A stretch of DNA of 64,000 nucleotides from Citreicoccus inhibens (GTDB taxonomy: Bacteria > Myxococcota > Myxococcia > Myxococcales > Myxococcaceae), in the NCBI RefSeq assembly GCF_019039035.1, contig NZ_JAHNZT010000036.1, positions 17,616 to 81,615 of the forward strand, read 5' to 3'. This document shows positions 1 to 8,051 of the stretch, piece after piece. The first letter of the stretch is position 1. Each line of letters begins with the position of its first letter. Both the position numbers and the translations under genes were made by a program. The notes below the pieces were generated by a model. The model had not been told where the DNA came from. It ran no database searches and saw only the letters and a program-made list of their open reading frames with translations.

Positions 1-440
1 AGCTCTACTACCCGGGACCCGTGCGGCTGCTGCCCGAGGACCCCAAGGCGGCGCTGGAGGTGCGGATGATGGACCGGTTCTTCGACAACTACATCTCCAC
101 GCCCCAGCAGAAGGTGGTCTTCGATCGGATCCGCTCCGAGGCGAACCGCGACCCGTATGGCGTGGCCGAGGCGCGCAAGCAGCTCGAGTCCGCCTATGCA
201 TGGCTCGACCAGAAGATGGTGGGCCGCACGTGGGCCGCGGGAGAGGACTTCAGCCTGGCGGACTGCGCCGCCGCGCCGTTCCTGTTCTACGCGGACTGGA
301 CCCATCCCATCGCGGAGGAGTTCACCCAGGTGAGGGCATACCGGAAGCGATTGCTGGCGCGGCCCTCGTTCGCCCGCGCGGTCAACGAGGCGCGGCCGTA
401 CCGGCACTACTTCCCGCTGGGCGCTCCGGCGCGCGACTGA
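1..440 (+). CDS. Glutathione S-transferase family protein, 5'-truncated by window edge
   Basis: The frame is open from base 3 to the stop at 438-440, so the N-terminal part, including the thioredoxin-like glutathione-binding domain, lies outside the window. What remains is an all-helical GST C-terminal domain of about 145 residues. It contains the typical segment ending in FSLADCAAAPFLFYADW, where the Asp of the SLAD element is the N-capping residue conserved in GST folds. Members conjugate glutathione to electrophiles or serve in stress and detoxification; the substrate cannot be told from this half. The next gene begins 82 bp downstream on the same strand, and nothing links the two functionally. 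Confidence 0.85.
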   Translation, partial: LYYPGPVRLLPEDPKAALEVRMMDRFFDNYISTPQQKVVFDRIRSEANRDPYGVAEARKQLESAYAWLDQKMVGRTWAAGEDFSLADCAAAPFLFYADWTHPIAEEFTQVRAYRKRLLARPSFARAVNEARPYRHYFPLGAPARD

Positions 441-522
441 GCTGCGCGGCTCGGTGCCTTGACCGTTCCGGGAAGCCTCCCTAGCGTCTGGCGAGGCGCG
501 GACACCCGGGGCAAAGCAACTC

Positions 523-1119
523 ATGGGCAATACAGCGGTCAAGGCGAAGCAGAAGCCCCTCATCGTGGGGCCCATTCCGTCACCCGGTTCGGGCAACTTC
601 GCGGTCGCGTTCACGGACCGAGACGGGGATGGGAAGAAGGTGACCGACCGGGAGATCGCCGTCCTCACGGTCAGCACGACACCGAACGCCCACTATCTTC
701 CGTGGGCGAACGGCGCCTTCACCCGCTGCGAGATCAGCCTCGAATCCGACTCCATCGACTACTTCTTCACCGCGGACCTGAGCGGCTGCAGCCTCTGGTA
801 CAAGTTCCAGGACAAGAAGATCCTCATCCGCCACGAGGCGCGCACCACCGCCGAGGCCCAGCTCGAGCACTCCATCGCGGGCTTCAAGTGCGTGGTGAAC
901 AGCAGCACCAACCCCGACGACATCCAGCTCAGCGTGGATCCAGACACGAATGTCCGGAGCGCGCAGTTCTACGTGGTCTACGCGCTCCTGGACCATGAGT
1001 CGCGGCAGATTGACTTCCGCGTGCAGCTCGTCGCGCAGAAGAAGAACCTGCTCACCCGCGTGGAGACTTACGAGCTGGTCAAGCTGGGCTCCGTGGTGGT
1101 GGAGTTCCCCTCGCTGTGA
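523..1119 (+). CDS. Hypothetical protein, 198 aa
   Basis: The start is ATG and the product has 198 residues, no signal peptide and no membrane segment, so it is probably cytoplasmic. The N-terminus is basic with Lys/Pro (NTAVKAKQKPLIVGPIPSPG). The rest is predicted to be mostly beta strands, with a Cys-containing segment (SGCSLWYKFQ) and a C-terminal stretch of alternating hydrophobic residues. I do not recognise a family. It converges with the Cry-like toxin gene, whose stop lies only 9 bp away on the other strand. A link to that toxin is possible but rests on adjacency alone. Confidence 0.7.
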   Translation: MGNTAVKAKQKPLIVGPIPSPGSGNFAVAFTDRDGDGKKVTDREIAVLTVSTTPNAHYLPWANGAFTRCEISLESDSIDYFFTADLSGCSLWYKFQDKKILIRHEARTTAEAQLEHSIAGFKCVVNSSTNPDDIQLSVDPDTNVRSAQFYVVYALLDHESRQIDFRVQLVAQKKNLLTRVETYELVKLGSVVVEFPSL

Positions 1120-1128
1120 GGCGCGGGG

Positions 1129-2775
1129 CTACCCGCCCGTGAGCCCGGGGAGGTCCAGCCACGCGATGGGGTTGAACCCGGGCGTGGTGGGCGTCTCGAA
1201 GCGCCAGATGAACGACACGCTGTTGAGCGTGGAGCCCTGGAGCGCGCTGGTGAACCCGGACAGGCACGCGCCAACGCCCTGGGGTGAGAGGGATTGGAAC
1301 TGCGTGCTCGCCGGTGCGCCGCCGCCGAACTGCCGGCCCAGGTTGGTGCGCAGGTAGATTTGATTGATCGACCCCGAGTCGATGTTCCCGCCGCACCCGA
1401 AGGCCGCGATGACGTACTCCCCCACCGAGAGGGTGACGTCGCAGACGTCGCTGCCGCTCGCGGTGCCGCGCATCGGCTGCTGGACGCCATCAAGCCATAT
1501 CTGGAGGCAGTCCACCCGGCTGCCCGAGCGCAGCAGGATGCGGGTGACGTCCTGGTCGTTGGTGGCGGCGTCCTTCTCGTGGCCGCCGCCCGACACATTC
1601 CGAGCCCCGCCCAGCGGGCCCGTCACGGCGTGCACGTAGCTCTCGATGGGCACCTGTCCCGTGGAGCCGAAGCACGGCCACATGTACGAGAGGTTCACCC
1701 AGCCCAGCACGTTGACGACGAACTGCTGCGTGTAGAGGAACTTCTCCGCGTCGTTGAACTGGAGCTGGGTCTGGGCCCACGCCTGCTGCTCCACGAAGGC
1801 TTGCTTCGCCATCACCTTCAGCGCGGGAGTCGCGTCCGCCAGCAACGCGTCCAGTGCCTGCTTGAAGGCCTCGCGCTTCTGGGCGCCCTCCGTGCCGTAC
1901 CAGGGCGCCGAGGCGTAGATCTGATCGAAGTAGCGCCACCGCGCGCTGTACACGGCCAGGGCCACCGTGAAGTAGGCGGACGTATAGGGAAGCTTCTGGG
2001 TGGGGTACTGGGACGCGGGATGGCTGGCGTTGTAGGTGAAGAACGGGGCCCGGTCCGCGAGGAGCTGACAGAGGCTGTCATACTCGTTGTAGAGGCCGTC
2101 ATTCAGATACAGCTTGATGGCGTTGAGGACGCCCGTGAACTCATCCTCGATCTGGCTCATCACCGAGGACTCGACCCCGGTGAAGACAGCCTTCACGACG
2201 AAGCGCTGGATGGCCTCCCACACGGCGTTGATGTCGGTGGTGGAGGGCCAGAAGATGTCCAGCAGGTCCCCCAGGAAGCCGCCGACGTCTGGGATGAGAT
2301 TGATGAGCGCGCCGACCAGGTCCTCCATGTCGCTGGCGACCGTGGAGAACGTCTCCTCGCCGTCCACGACCGCGAGCTGGGTGACGGTGCCGTTGGTGGC
2401 CTTGGAGACGCCCGGCCAGCCCGAGGGCTGCGAGCTGTACATCTGGAAGCTGTCGATGTTGTCTCCCATGTTGAACTGGCCCTTCAGGTCGCTCACCAGG
2501 GAGTTGGGGCCGAAGTACAGCTTCTTCTTGTCCGAGTGCTTCTCGTTGTAGTCCTCGTCTTCATAGACAATCAGCCACGTCTGGGGCCCGGTGACCAAGG
2601 ACTCGATGTGGTCCCCCACCTTCGCGCCGCTGGGGGAGCTGGAGCCGAACAAGGTGAAGTTGTAGTCGTCCAGTTCCGGCACGTTCTGGGCGCCGGTGAA
2701 GTTGATGTACGCGTGCTGATAGCCCCACACGTCGAAGAATTGGACCCAGGTTCCGGATGCGCTCGTGCTCGGCAT
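1129..2775 (-). CDS. Cry-like delta-endotoxin with N-terminal crystallin-like and C-terminal jacalin-like regions
   Basis: The product has 548 residues. The ATG at 2775 is preceded by a run of six G residues that serves as ribosome binding site, so the longer upstream frame is rejected. Residues 10-115 look like a beta/gamma-crystallin-type module, with YFGPNSLVSDLKGQFNMGDN typical of its second motif. Residues 150-370 resemble the helical pore-forming N-domain of Bacillus Cry toxins: the segment IPDVGGFLGDLLDIFWP matches the first helix of that fold. Residues 385-526 resemble a jacalin-type lectin, with IYLRTNLGRQFGG and a Gly-rich loop. Cry N-domains insert into target membranes and lectin modules bind glycans. 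There is no signal peptide, so release would need lysis, crystals or an unconventional route. Family assignment is by eye; the order of the three parts is clear. Confidence 0.7.
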   Translation of the reverse strand: MPSTSASGTWVQFFDVWGYQHAYINFTGAQNVPELDDYNFTLFGSSSPSGAKVGDHIESLVTGPQTWLIVYEDEDYNEKHSDKKKLYFGPNSLVSDLKGQFNMGDNIDSFQMYSSQPSGWPGVSKATNGTVTQLAVVDGEETFSTVASDMEDLVGALINLIPDVGGFLGDLLDIFWPSTTDINAVWEAIQRFVVKAVFTGVESSVMSQIEDEFTGVLNAIKLYLNDGLYNEYDSLCQLLADRAPFFTYNASHPASQYPTQKLPYTSAYFTVALAVYSARWRYFDQIYASAPWYGTEGAQKREAFKQALDALLADATPALKVMAKQAFVEQQAWAQTQLQFNDAEKFLYTQQFVVNVLGWVNLSYMWPCFGSTGQVPIESYVHAVTGPLGGARNVSGGGHEKDAATNDQDVTRILLRSGSRVDCLQIWLDGVQQPMRGTASGSDVCDVTLSVGEYVIAAFGCGGNIDSGSINQIYLRTNLGRQFGGGAPASTQFQSLSPQGVGACLSGFTSALQGSTLNSVSFIWRFETPTTPGFNPIAWLDLPGLTGG

Positions 2776-3005
2776 GGTGCCCCCCAAGGGTGATGGCAGC
2801 GTTCGGCCGGGGCGCCTGTGCAAGCCATGGGCCCGATGTCGCTCCAGAGCGCCTGCGCTGGGGATGGCGGCGAGCGTGGGGCGGATCTGCGTCACGTCAG
2901 GACGCACCTGCGTTGGCTCGGATGCTCGATGGGGCGAGGCGCGTGAATATGTCGCACGGTGCGTGCGTCCAGGCGGCTCGGGCCGATTTCCTCGGGAGAA
3001 AGCGA

Positions 3006-3389
3006 ATGAGCCGCATCGTGGTGTTGGCGTTGTTGCTGTGTGGGGTCTCCGCGAGGGCTGAAGAGCCTCGGTGCGTGAGCAACTATGGGAAGACCGCCTG
3101 CGGCTATCACTGCGTGGCGAACTACGCGCAGGTGAAGTGCGCCCAGACGGAAGAGGGCGTCTGCACCGCCAACTATGGCGAGGTGGTGTGCTGGGACCCG
3201 CCCTTGAGAGGCCACCACCGCCACGAGCACGACTCCGACTCTCCTCGAGCCCAGTGCGTCAGCAACTACGGCATGACGGCGTGCGGCTATGGCTGCGTGG
3301 CCAACTATGGCGAGGTCAAATGCGCCCAGACGCCGAGGGGCGTGTGCACCGCCTCGAATGGCCACGTGACGTGCTTCGACCCGCGCTGA
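3006..3389 (+). CDS. Small secreted Cys-rich protein with internal duplication
   Basis: The 127-residue product starts with MSRIVVLALLLCGVSARA, a standard signal peptide cleaved around residue 18. The mature part has two copies of a roughly 42-residue unit: residues 23-64 with Cys at 23, 32, 36, 45, 53 and 62, and residues 84-125 with Cys at 84, 93, 97, 106, 114 and 123. Spacing is identical in the two copies, and a His/Asp-rich linker (GHHRHEHDSDS) separates them. This suggests three disulphides per unit in an extracytoplasmic protein. I know no named family. It is transcribed divergently from the Cry-like toxin, 230 bp away. Confidence 0.8.
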   Translation: MSRIVVLALLLCGVSARAEEPRCVSNYGKTACGYHCVANYAQVKCAQTEEGVCTANYGEVVCWDPPLRGHHRHEHDSDSPRAQCVSNYGMTACGYGCVANYGEVKCAQTPRGVCTASNGHVTCFDPR

Positions 3390-3431
3390 CCTGACGGGTC
3401 GTCCTGTCTGGCACGACTCCGCGCGTCGCGC

Positions 3432-5075
3432 TCAGCGCAGCCGCCAGATGCCGGTGGAATGCGCGGGCAGGCGCACGCGCCAGTTGCCCGAGCCACCCGT
3501 GGGCACGGGGACATCCCGGTCGGTGAAGAGGGGCTCGGCGGTGTCGCCGGGCACCGCGAAGGGCCCGCTGGTGACGAGCGCGCCGGAGAGGTTGTGCACC
3601 ACCAGCACCTGCTCCTCGCCCGAGAAGCGCACGTAGGCGAGCGTGGGGGAGGCCCCGTTGGGGGGCGTGAGGAGCGTCAGGCCGCCCGCCGTGAGCGCGG
3701 CCGAGGCGTGGCGCGCGCGCAGCAGGGCCTGGTAACGCGACAGCAGCGAGCTGGTGACGCCGCGCTGGGCCGCGACGTTGGCCGTCTCGCGGCCGGTCGA
3801 GAAGCCGTACCACGGCGTGCCGGTGGTGAAGCCGCCGCCCGTGCTCGTGTCCCAGGGCATGGGGGTGCGCTTGGCCTCGTCGTTGTTGCCCGCGCCGTTG
3901 GCGAGCCCCACCTCCTCGCCGTAGTACAGGAAGGGCGCGCCGGGCAGCGTGAGCAGCAACGCGGCGGCGGTGCCCAGCTTGACGGAGTCACCCTGGAGCT
4001 GGGTGGCCAGCCGGACCATGTCGTGGTTGGTGAGGAAGGGCGCATCGGCTACGCCCGCGGGATAGCGCGCGGTCATGTCGACGAGCTTGCCCGCGATGCC
4101 GCTCGCGTCCCCTGAGCCGAGCGCCGCGATGAGGCGCTCGGACATGGGGAAGTTGAAGTTGAGGGACAGCTCGTCTCCGCCGGGCACCTGCGCGGTGTCG
4201 CCGTAGTACGTGGCGATGACCGGCGTGTCGCTCCAGTTCTCGCCTACGAGCACCGCGTCTGGTTTGACGGCGTGCACGTGCGCGGCGAACTCCTTCCAGA
4301 AGGCGTGCGTCTGCGGCGTGTCGGACTGGCCCGGGCCACCGCCCGTCTCGATGAGGTAGCGGGCCGCGTCCAGGCGGAAGCCATCCGCGCCGCGCGACAG
4401 CCACAGCGACGCGAGCCGCTTGACTTCGTCACGGACCGCGGGCGTGGCGAGGTTCAGGTCCGGCATCCCGCTCCAGAAGACGCCGTAGAAGTACGCGCCA
4501 TTGAGCGGGTGCCACGTCGGGTCGCTCGCGTAGGGGCTCCACGGCTGATTCCAGCCGAGGTTGCGGTCGCGCCAGACATACCAATCGCGGTGCGCCGCGG
4601 TGGGCGAGGCGGCCGAGTCGACGAACCACGGATGCTGCGCGCTGGTGTGGTTGATGACGAAGTCGAGGATGACGCGCAGGCCTCGCCGGTGTGCCTCGTC
4701 GCACAGCGTCTGGAAGTCCGCGAGCGTGCCGTAGTCCGGCTGGATGCGCTCGTAGTCCGTGACGTCGTAGCCGTGGTAGCTGGGCGAGGCGAACACGGGC
4801 ATCAGCCACAGCGCGTCCACGCCCAGGTCGCGCAGGTAGTCGAGCCGCGAGGTGAGGCCCGGCAGGTCTCCCACGCCGTCGCCGTTGGAGTCCTGGAAGC
4901 TGCGGACGAAGACCTCGTAGAACACGGCGCCCCGGTGCCACGCCCCGCCCGCGGGAGGCATGAGGGTGAGGGACGTGCTCGGGGACAGCGGTTGCGGCTC
5001 GGGATTCGGCGCGGTGTTGGCGCAGGCGGACAGCAAGGCCGCGGCGAGCAGGGACACGCTGCGAGGGAAGCGCAT
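3432..5075 (-). CDS. GH13 alpha-amylase family lipoprotein
   Basis: The 547-residue protein has a lipoprotein signal (LLSAC, lipidated Cys at 18), so it should sit on the cell envelope. It is a glycoside hydrolase family 13 (beta/alpha)8 barrel. The N-terminal motif DSNGDGVGDL and the segment GLRVILDFVINHTS are diagnostic of the oligo-1,6-glucosidase/alpha-glucosidase branch. Catalytic residues are visible: nucleophile Asp236 in GFRLDAARY, acid/base Glu279 in VGENW, and transition-state Asp352 in TNHDM. Such enzymes hydrolyse or transfer alpha-glucosidic bonds in starch-like oligosaccharides. Length fits the family. Exact substrate is not assignable by eye. Confidence 0.9.
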   Translation of the reverse strand: MRFPRSVSLLAAALLSACANTAPNPEPQPLSPSTSLTLMPPAGGAWHRGAVFYEVFVRSFQDSNGDGVGDLPGLTSRLDYLRDLGVDALWLMPVFASPSYHGYDVTDYERIQPDYGTLADFQTLCDEAHRRGLRVILDFVINHTSAQHPWFVDSAASPTAAHRDWYVWRDRNLGWNQPWSPYASDPTWHPLNGAYFYGVFWSGMPDLNLATPAVRDEVKRLASLWLSRGADGFRLDAARYLIETGGGPGQSDTPQTHAFWKEFAAHVHAVKPDAVLVGENWSDTPVIATYYGDTAQVPGGDELSLNFNFPMSERLIAALGSGDASGIAGKLVDMTARYPAGVADAPFLTNHDMVRLATQLQGDSVKLGTAAALLLTLPGAPFLYYGEEVGLANGAGNNDEAKRTPMPWDTSTGGGFTTGTPWYGFSTGRETANVAAQRGVTSSLLSRYQALLRARHASAALTAGGLTLLTPPNGASPTLAYVRFSGEEQVLVVHNLSGALVTSGPFAVPGDTAEPLFTDRDVPVPTGGSGNWRVRLPAHSTGIWRLR

Positions 5076-5134
5076 GGGCTCGCTCTAGCAGTGAATGGCG
5101 CGCGGCGACCAGCCTGGCGCCGCGCGTTCGTTGC

Positions 5135-6934
5135 TCACAGGCGCAGCGGTGGCTCGATGAGCATGGGGTCGGTGGCCTTCGGGTCGTCCGGGTCGAAGGC
5201 GGGTGAGCCTGGCCCCGCGCCGGTGGGCTTCCAGTGGCGCGCCACGCGCTCGATGCCCACGGGGAACACCGTGAGCCGTCCGTCCGCGTCGATGCGCAGC
5301 CGCAGGAAGTTCTTGTAGTCCGGCAGGGCGAGCGAGCCGAACGCCTCGTTGGAGTGTGCTCCGAAGACGTTGACGCTCAGCCAGAGGTACAGCCCCACGA
5401 GGAACGGCCCGACGAGGAAGCCCCCCATGAACGTGAAGGTGCACGAGAGGAGGAACTTGCCGGCCAGGTGCATCCACCCGTCCGCGCAATGCGAGCCGTC
5501 CGCGGTGAGCACCGGACAGATGCCCAGCTTGCTCACCGTCAGGTACGTGCCGCCCCACGACACGAGGAACGCCGCGAGGATGTGGCTGAGGCCGTGCACC
5601 GCGCCCACCAGCGCGCGCCACTTGCCGAACGCCGCGTCCGCCAGCGAGATGAGCCCGCCGATGGTGACGAGCCCCAGCGCGAGCGTCCACGGTCGGTTCA
5701 CCATGTTGTTGGCCACCGCGGTGAGCACCTCGGGGAGCTGCGACACGCCGAGCGAGCCCACCTCCGCGTAGGCGGCCAGCGCCATGAGCAGGTACAGCGT
5801 GCCGGTGATGACGCCGAACCCGGGGCTGTACCGGATGAGCAGCAGGTTCTTGCGCGCGAGCTTCCGCGACGTCTTCTCATCCGGGAAGCTCTTCTGGAGC
5901 TTGTAGCCGTCGCGCAGCGTGGGCGCGGCGGGCGCGTGCGTGGGGTGCAGGAAGGCGCCGCCTCCGCCCGCGGTGATTTTCTGCCGGCCCGCGGCGTCCT
6001 CGTGTCGGCGGTAGTGGTGCAGGTCGCCCGCGAGGAAGACGCTGATGCGCCGGCCCAGCACCTTCTCCTGGAGGTACTCCAGGTTGTTCTCCAGGTAGCT
6101 GCCCTTGCGCCGCGTGGACGCGGCCATGATCCACGCCGGCTCCGCGTTGCAGAGGATGACGCGGTCCTCGGGGCCCATCTGCTGCGCCACGTTGCGGAAG
6201 TACTCGACCTGGGGCACGTCGATGTCGCTGTTGAGCTGCACGTCGGTGCCGATGAGCCACCATGACTGCGGCAGCTTCAGCGCGAAGTAGCTGCGGCTCT
6301 GGCGCGTGCGCCGTCCGGCCACCCAGCGCTGCGCGCAGAACAGGCGCATGAAGGCAGACAGGCCGTCGTACCAGTCATGGTTGCCTGGGATGACGAACAG
6401 GTCCGGCTGGTTGGGCGGGTGCGAGCGGCGCATGGCGGCCTCGTAGGGCTGCACCATGCGCTCCTCGTACACCTCGCGGCTTGCGCCTGGGTACACCTGG
6501 TCTCCGCCGAACACGAGCACCCGGCCGCGCTTCGTCGCGTGCGTGGCCGTGCCGCCGCGCACCGGCAGGTTCAGCTCGGGCAGCGCCAACAGCCGCGCCA
6601 CCGTGTACGTGGAGTCCCAGCCGTCTCCAATGTCTGACACGTAGTCGAGCCAGAACTCGCCGTTCGGCGCCGACTCGCTCGAATAGTCGAAGTAGGGCTC
6701 TTGAGGCCGCACCACCGCTTCGATGAGCCGCAGGTCCGCGCGCGTGCCGAACACCGTGGACACCAGCGCGTCCAACCCCGTGCGGAACACCTGACCGGGA
6801 TGCAGCCAGCGCACCATGTCCGCGTGGTGGTGCGGCTTGGTTGCCGTGGCGCTGCCTCGCTCGCGCACGCGGCGGGCGATGGGCTCGGGCTCCAGCGGGG
6901 TGGGCGGGTTGCGAAGCTCGGGCTCACCCGCCAT
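5135..6934 (-). CDS. Metallophosphoesterase with C-terminal membrane segments
   Basis: The 599-residue protein carries the calcineurin-type phosphoesterase metal-binding motifs in order: GGDQVYPG at 143-150, GNHDWYDG at 184-191, and AGDLHHYRRH at 302-311. These coordinate a dinuclear metal centre for phosphate ester hydrolysis. From about residue 370 to 520 there are four hydrophobic spans, for example GTLYLLMALAAYAEVG and GGFLVGPFLVGLYLWLSV, so the enzyme is membrane-anchored through its C-terminal half. The substrate is unknown. Its start overlaps by 11 bp the end of the cupin gene, which is transcribed first, so the two are probably translated together. Confidence 0.88.
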   Translation of the reverse strand: MAGEPELRNPPTPLEPEPIARRVRERGSATATKPHHHADMVRWLHPGQVFRTGLDALVSTVFGTRADLRLIEAVVRPQEPYFDYSSESAPNGEFWLDYVSDIGDGWDSTYTVARLLALPELNLPVRGGTATHATKRGRVLVFGGDQVYPGASREVYEERMVQPYEAAMRRSHPPNQPDLFVIPGNHDWYDGLSAFMRLFCAQRWVAGRRTRQSRSYFALKLPQSWWLIGTDVQLNSDIDVPQVEYFRNVAQQMGPEDRVILCNAEPAWIMAASTRRKGSYLENNLEYLQEKVLGRRISVFLAGDLHHYRRHEDAAGRQKITAGGGGAFLHPTHAPAAPTLRDGYKLQKSFPDEKTSRKLARKNLLLIRYSPGFGVITGTLYLLMALAAYAEVGSLGVSQLPEVLTAVANNMVNRPWTLALGLVTIGGLISLADAAFGKWRALVGAVHGLSHILAAFLVSWGGTYLTVSKLGICPVLTADGSHCADGWMHLAGKFLLSCTFTFMGGFLVGPFLVGLYLWLSVNVFGAHSNEAFGSLALPDYKNFLRLRIDADGRLTVFPVGIERVARHWKPTGAGPGSPAFDPDDPKATDPMLIEPPLRL

Positions 6935-7475
6935 TGCGCACGTCCTCCCGAGGCCCCTGCGTGAAGCGCTGCTCGGGCCCAGGGCCCGCGTACACCTGCA
7001 CGGCCCGGAACGCGGGGCCCGGCGTCACCACCCGCGCCGAGTGCTTCGCGCCCGCGGGGATGTAGACCGCGTCGCCCGCGCTCACGCGCATCCCCTGGCC
7101 ATTCACGGTCATGTCCGCGGCGCCCGCCTGGACGTAGAGCAGCTCCGCGCTGGTGGCGTGCACGTGCTCGGGCACCTCGCCGCCCGCGTCCAGCTCCAGC
7201 ACGGACATCGACGCGGCGGTCGCGCCGGTGCTCGCGTTGAGCATCAGCGTCGCGTGGCCCCTGCCGCCGGCAATCGTGTAGCGGGGTGACCCGGCGGTGG
7301 ACACGCGGTAGCGAGGCGTCGCGGCCGGCGCGGGCTCGGAACGCGCGGGCTCGGAACGCGCGGGCTCGGAACGCGCGGGCTCGGAAGAAGGGGGCGCCGG
7401 GTCGCGGGCCCACGCCAGGGCGGCGGTGCCCAGGGCCATGGCGGTCAGCACGGCGAGCAGGGGTCGGTGAGGCAT
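6924..7475 (-). CDS. Periplasmic cupin-domain protein with Ser-Glu-Pro-Ala-Arg repeat
   Basis: The ATG at 7475 gives a 183-residue product with a signal peptide (PLLAVLTAMALGTAALAWA). The longer frame upstream overlaps the divergent thioesterase gene and is not credible. After the signal comes a low-complexity linker with repeats of SEPAR, encoded by a period-15 DNA repeat. A single cupin barrel follows, with the metal-binding pattern VPEHVHATSAELLYVQAG and a second motif DAVYIPAGAKHS. Cupins of this form bind metal and small ligands in periplasmic sensing or catalysis; no substrate is evident. It shares an operon with the downstream metallophosphoesterase. Confidence 0.8.
   Translation of the reverse strand: MPHRPLLAVLTAMALGTAALAWARDPAPPSSEPARSEPARSEPARSEPAPAATPRYRVSTAGSPRYTIAGGRGHATLMLNASTGATAASMSVLELDAGGEVPEHVHATSAELLYVQAGAADMTVNGQGMRVSAGDAVYIPAGAKHSARVVTPGPAFRAVQVYAGPGPEQRFTQGPREDVRNGG
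7329..7386. repeat. Period-15 tandem repeat inside the cupin gene
   Basis: Three complete 15-bp units (cgcgggctcggaacg) and a fourth of 13 bp lie end to end at 7329-7343, 7344-7358, 7359-7373 and 7374-7386. They encode the repeated SEPAR linker. Because the period is a multiple of three, gain or loss of units would change linker length without shifting frame. Confidence 0.9.
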
Positions 7476-7571
7476 GACGCCTGAATTACCATGTCCTCCA
7501 CCCTTGCCTGGAGGGGAGGCATGCACGGGATGTCTTTCCCTGGCGGCGCGGGCTCGGGCACCCTGGGGGGC

Positions 7572-8051
7572 ATGTCGGCTTCGCCCCTCGAGAACTTCCC
7601 CATCGTGGTGCCCTTCACCGTCCACTGGAGCGAGATGGACGCGTTCGGGCACGTGAACAACGCGCGCACCTTCACGTGGTTCGAGTCCGCGCGCATCGCC
7701 TATCTGGCGCGCATCGGGCTGACCGGCCCCACGGCGGCGGGGGCGGACACCGCGCCGGGCGGAGTGGGCCCCATCCTCGCCACCACGCAGGCGGACTACC
7801 TGCGGCCCGTCGTCTTCCCGGCGCGGCTGGTGGCCGGGGCGCGCGTCACGCGCATCGGCAATGCGTCCATCACCTTCGAGCACGCGGTGGCGGGCGAGGA
7901 GGACGGCGTGCTCTACACGCGCGGCAGCTCCGTCATCGTCACGCTGCGCTACGCCGCGCACGAGAAGGTGCCGGTGCCCCAGCCCATCCGCGCCGCCATC
8001 GAGGCGCTGGAGGGCCGGTCGTTCAGTCCGGCTTCTGATACGTCTCGATGA
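7572..8051 (+). CDS. Acyl-CoA thioesterase, hotdog (4HBT) fold
   Basis: I chose the ATG at 7572 because a run of six G residues lies two bases upstream and the protein then begins just before the first hotdog strand ([15 protein letters not shown]). The 159-residue product has the family signature [16 protein letters not shown], in which the Asp near the start is the usual catalytic residue of the YbgC/4-hydroxybenzoyl-CoA thioesterase group. These enzymes hydrolyse acyl-CoA thioesters in the cytoplasm. The last 29 bp overlap the 3' end of the convergent chemoreceptor gene. The acyl substrate is unknown. Confidence 0.88.
   Translation: MSASPLENFPIVVPFTVHWSEMDAFGHVNNARTFTWFESARIAYLARIGLTGPTAAGADTAPGGVGPILATTQADYLRPVVFPARLVAGARVTRIGNASITFEHAVAGEEDGVLYTRGSSVIVTLRYAAHEKVPVPQPIRAAIEALEGRSFSPASDTSR

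Noticed and set aside
7329..7386. CRISPR-like repeat
   Set aside because: Units are directly abutting 15-mers inside a coding region without spacers; it encodes a peptide repeat.
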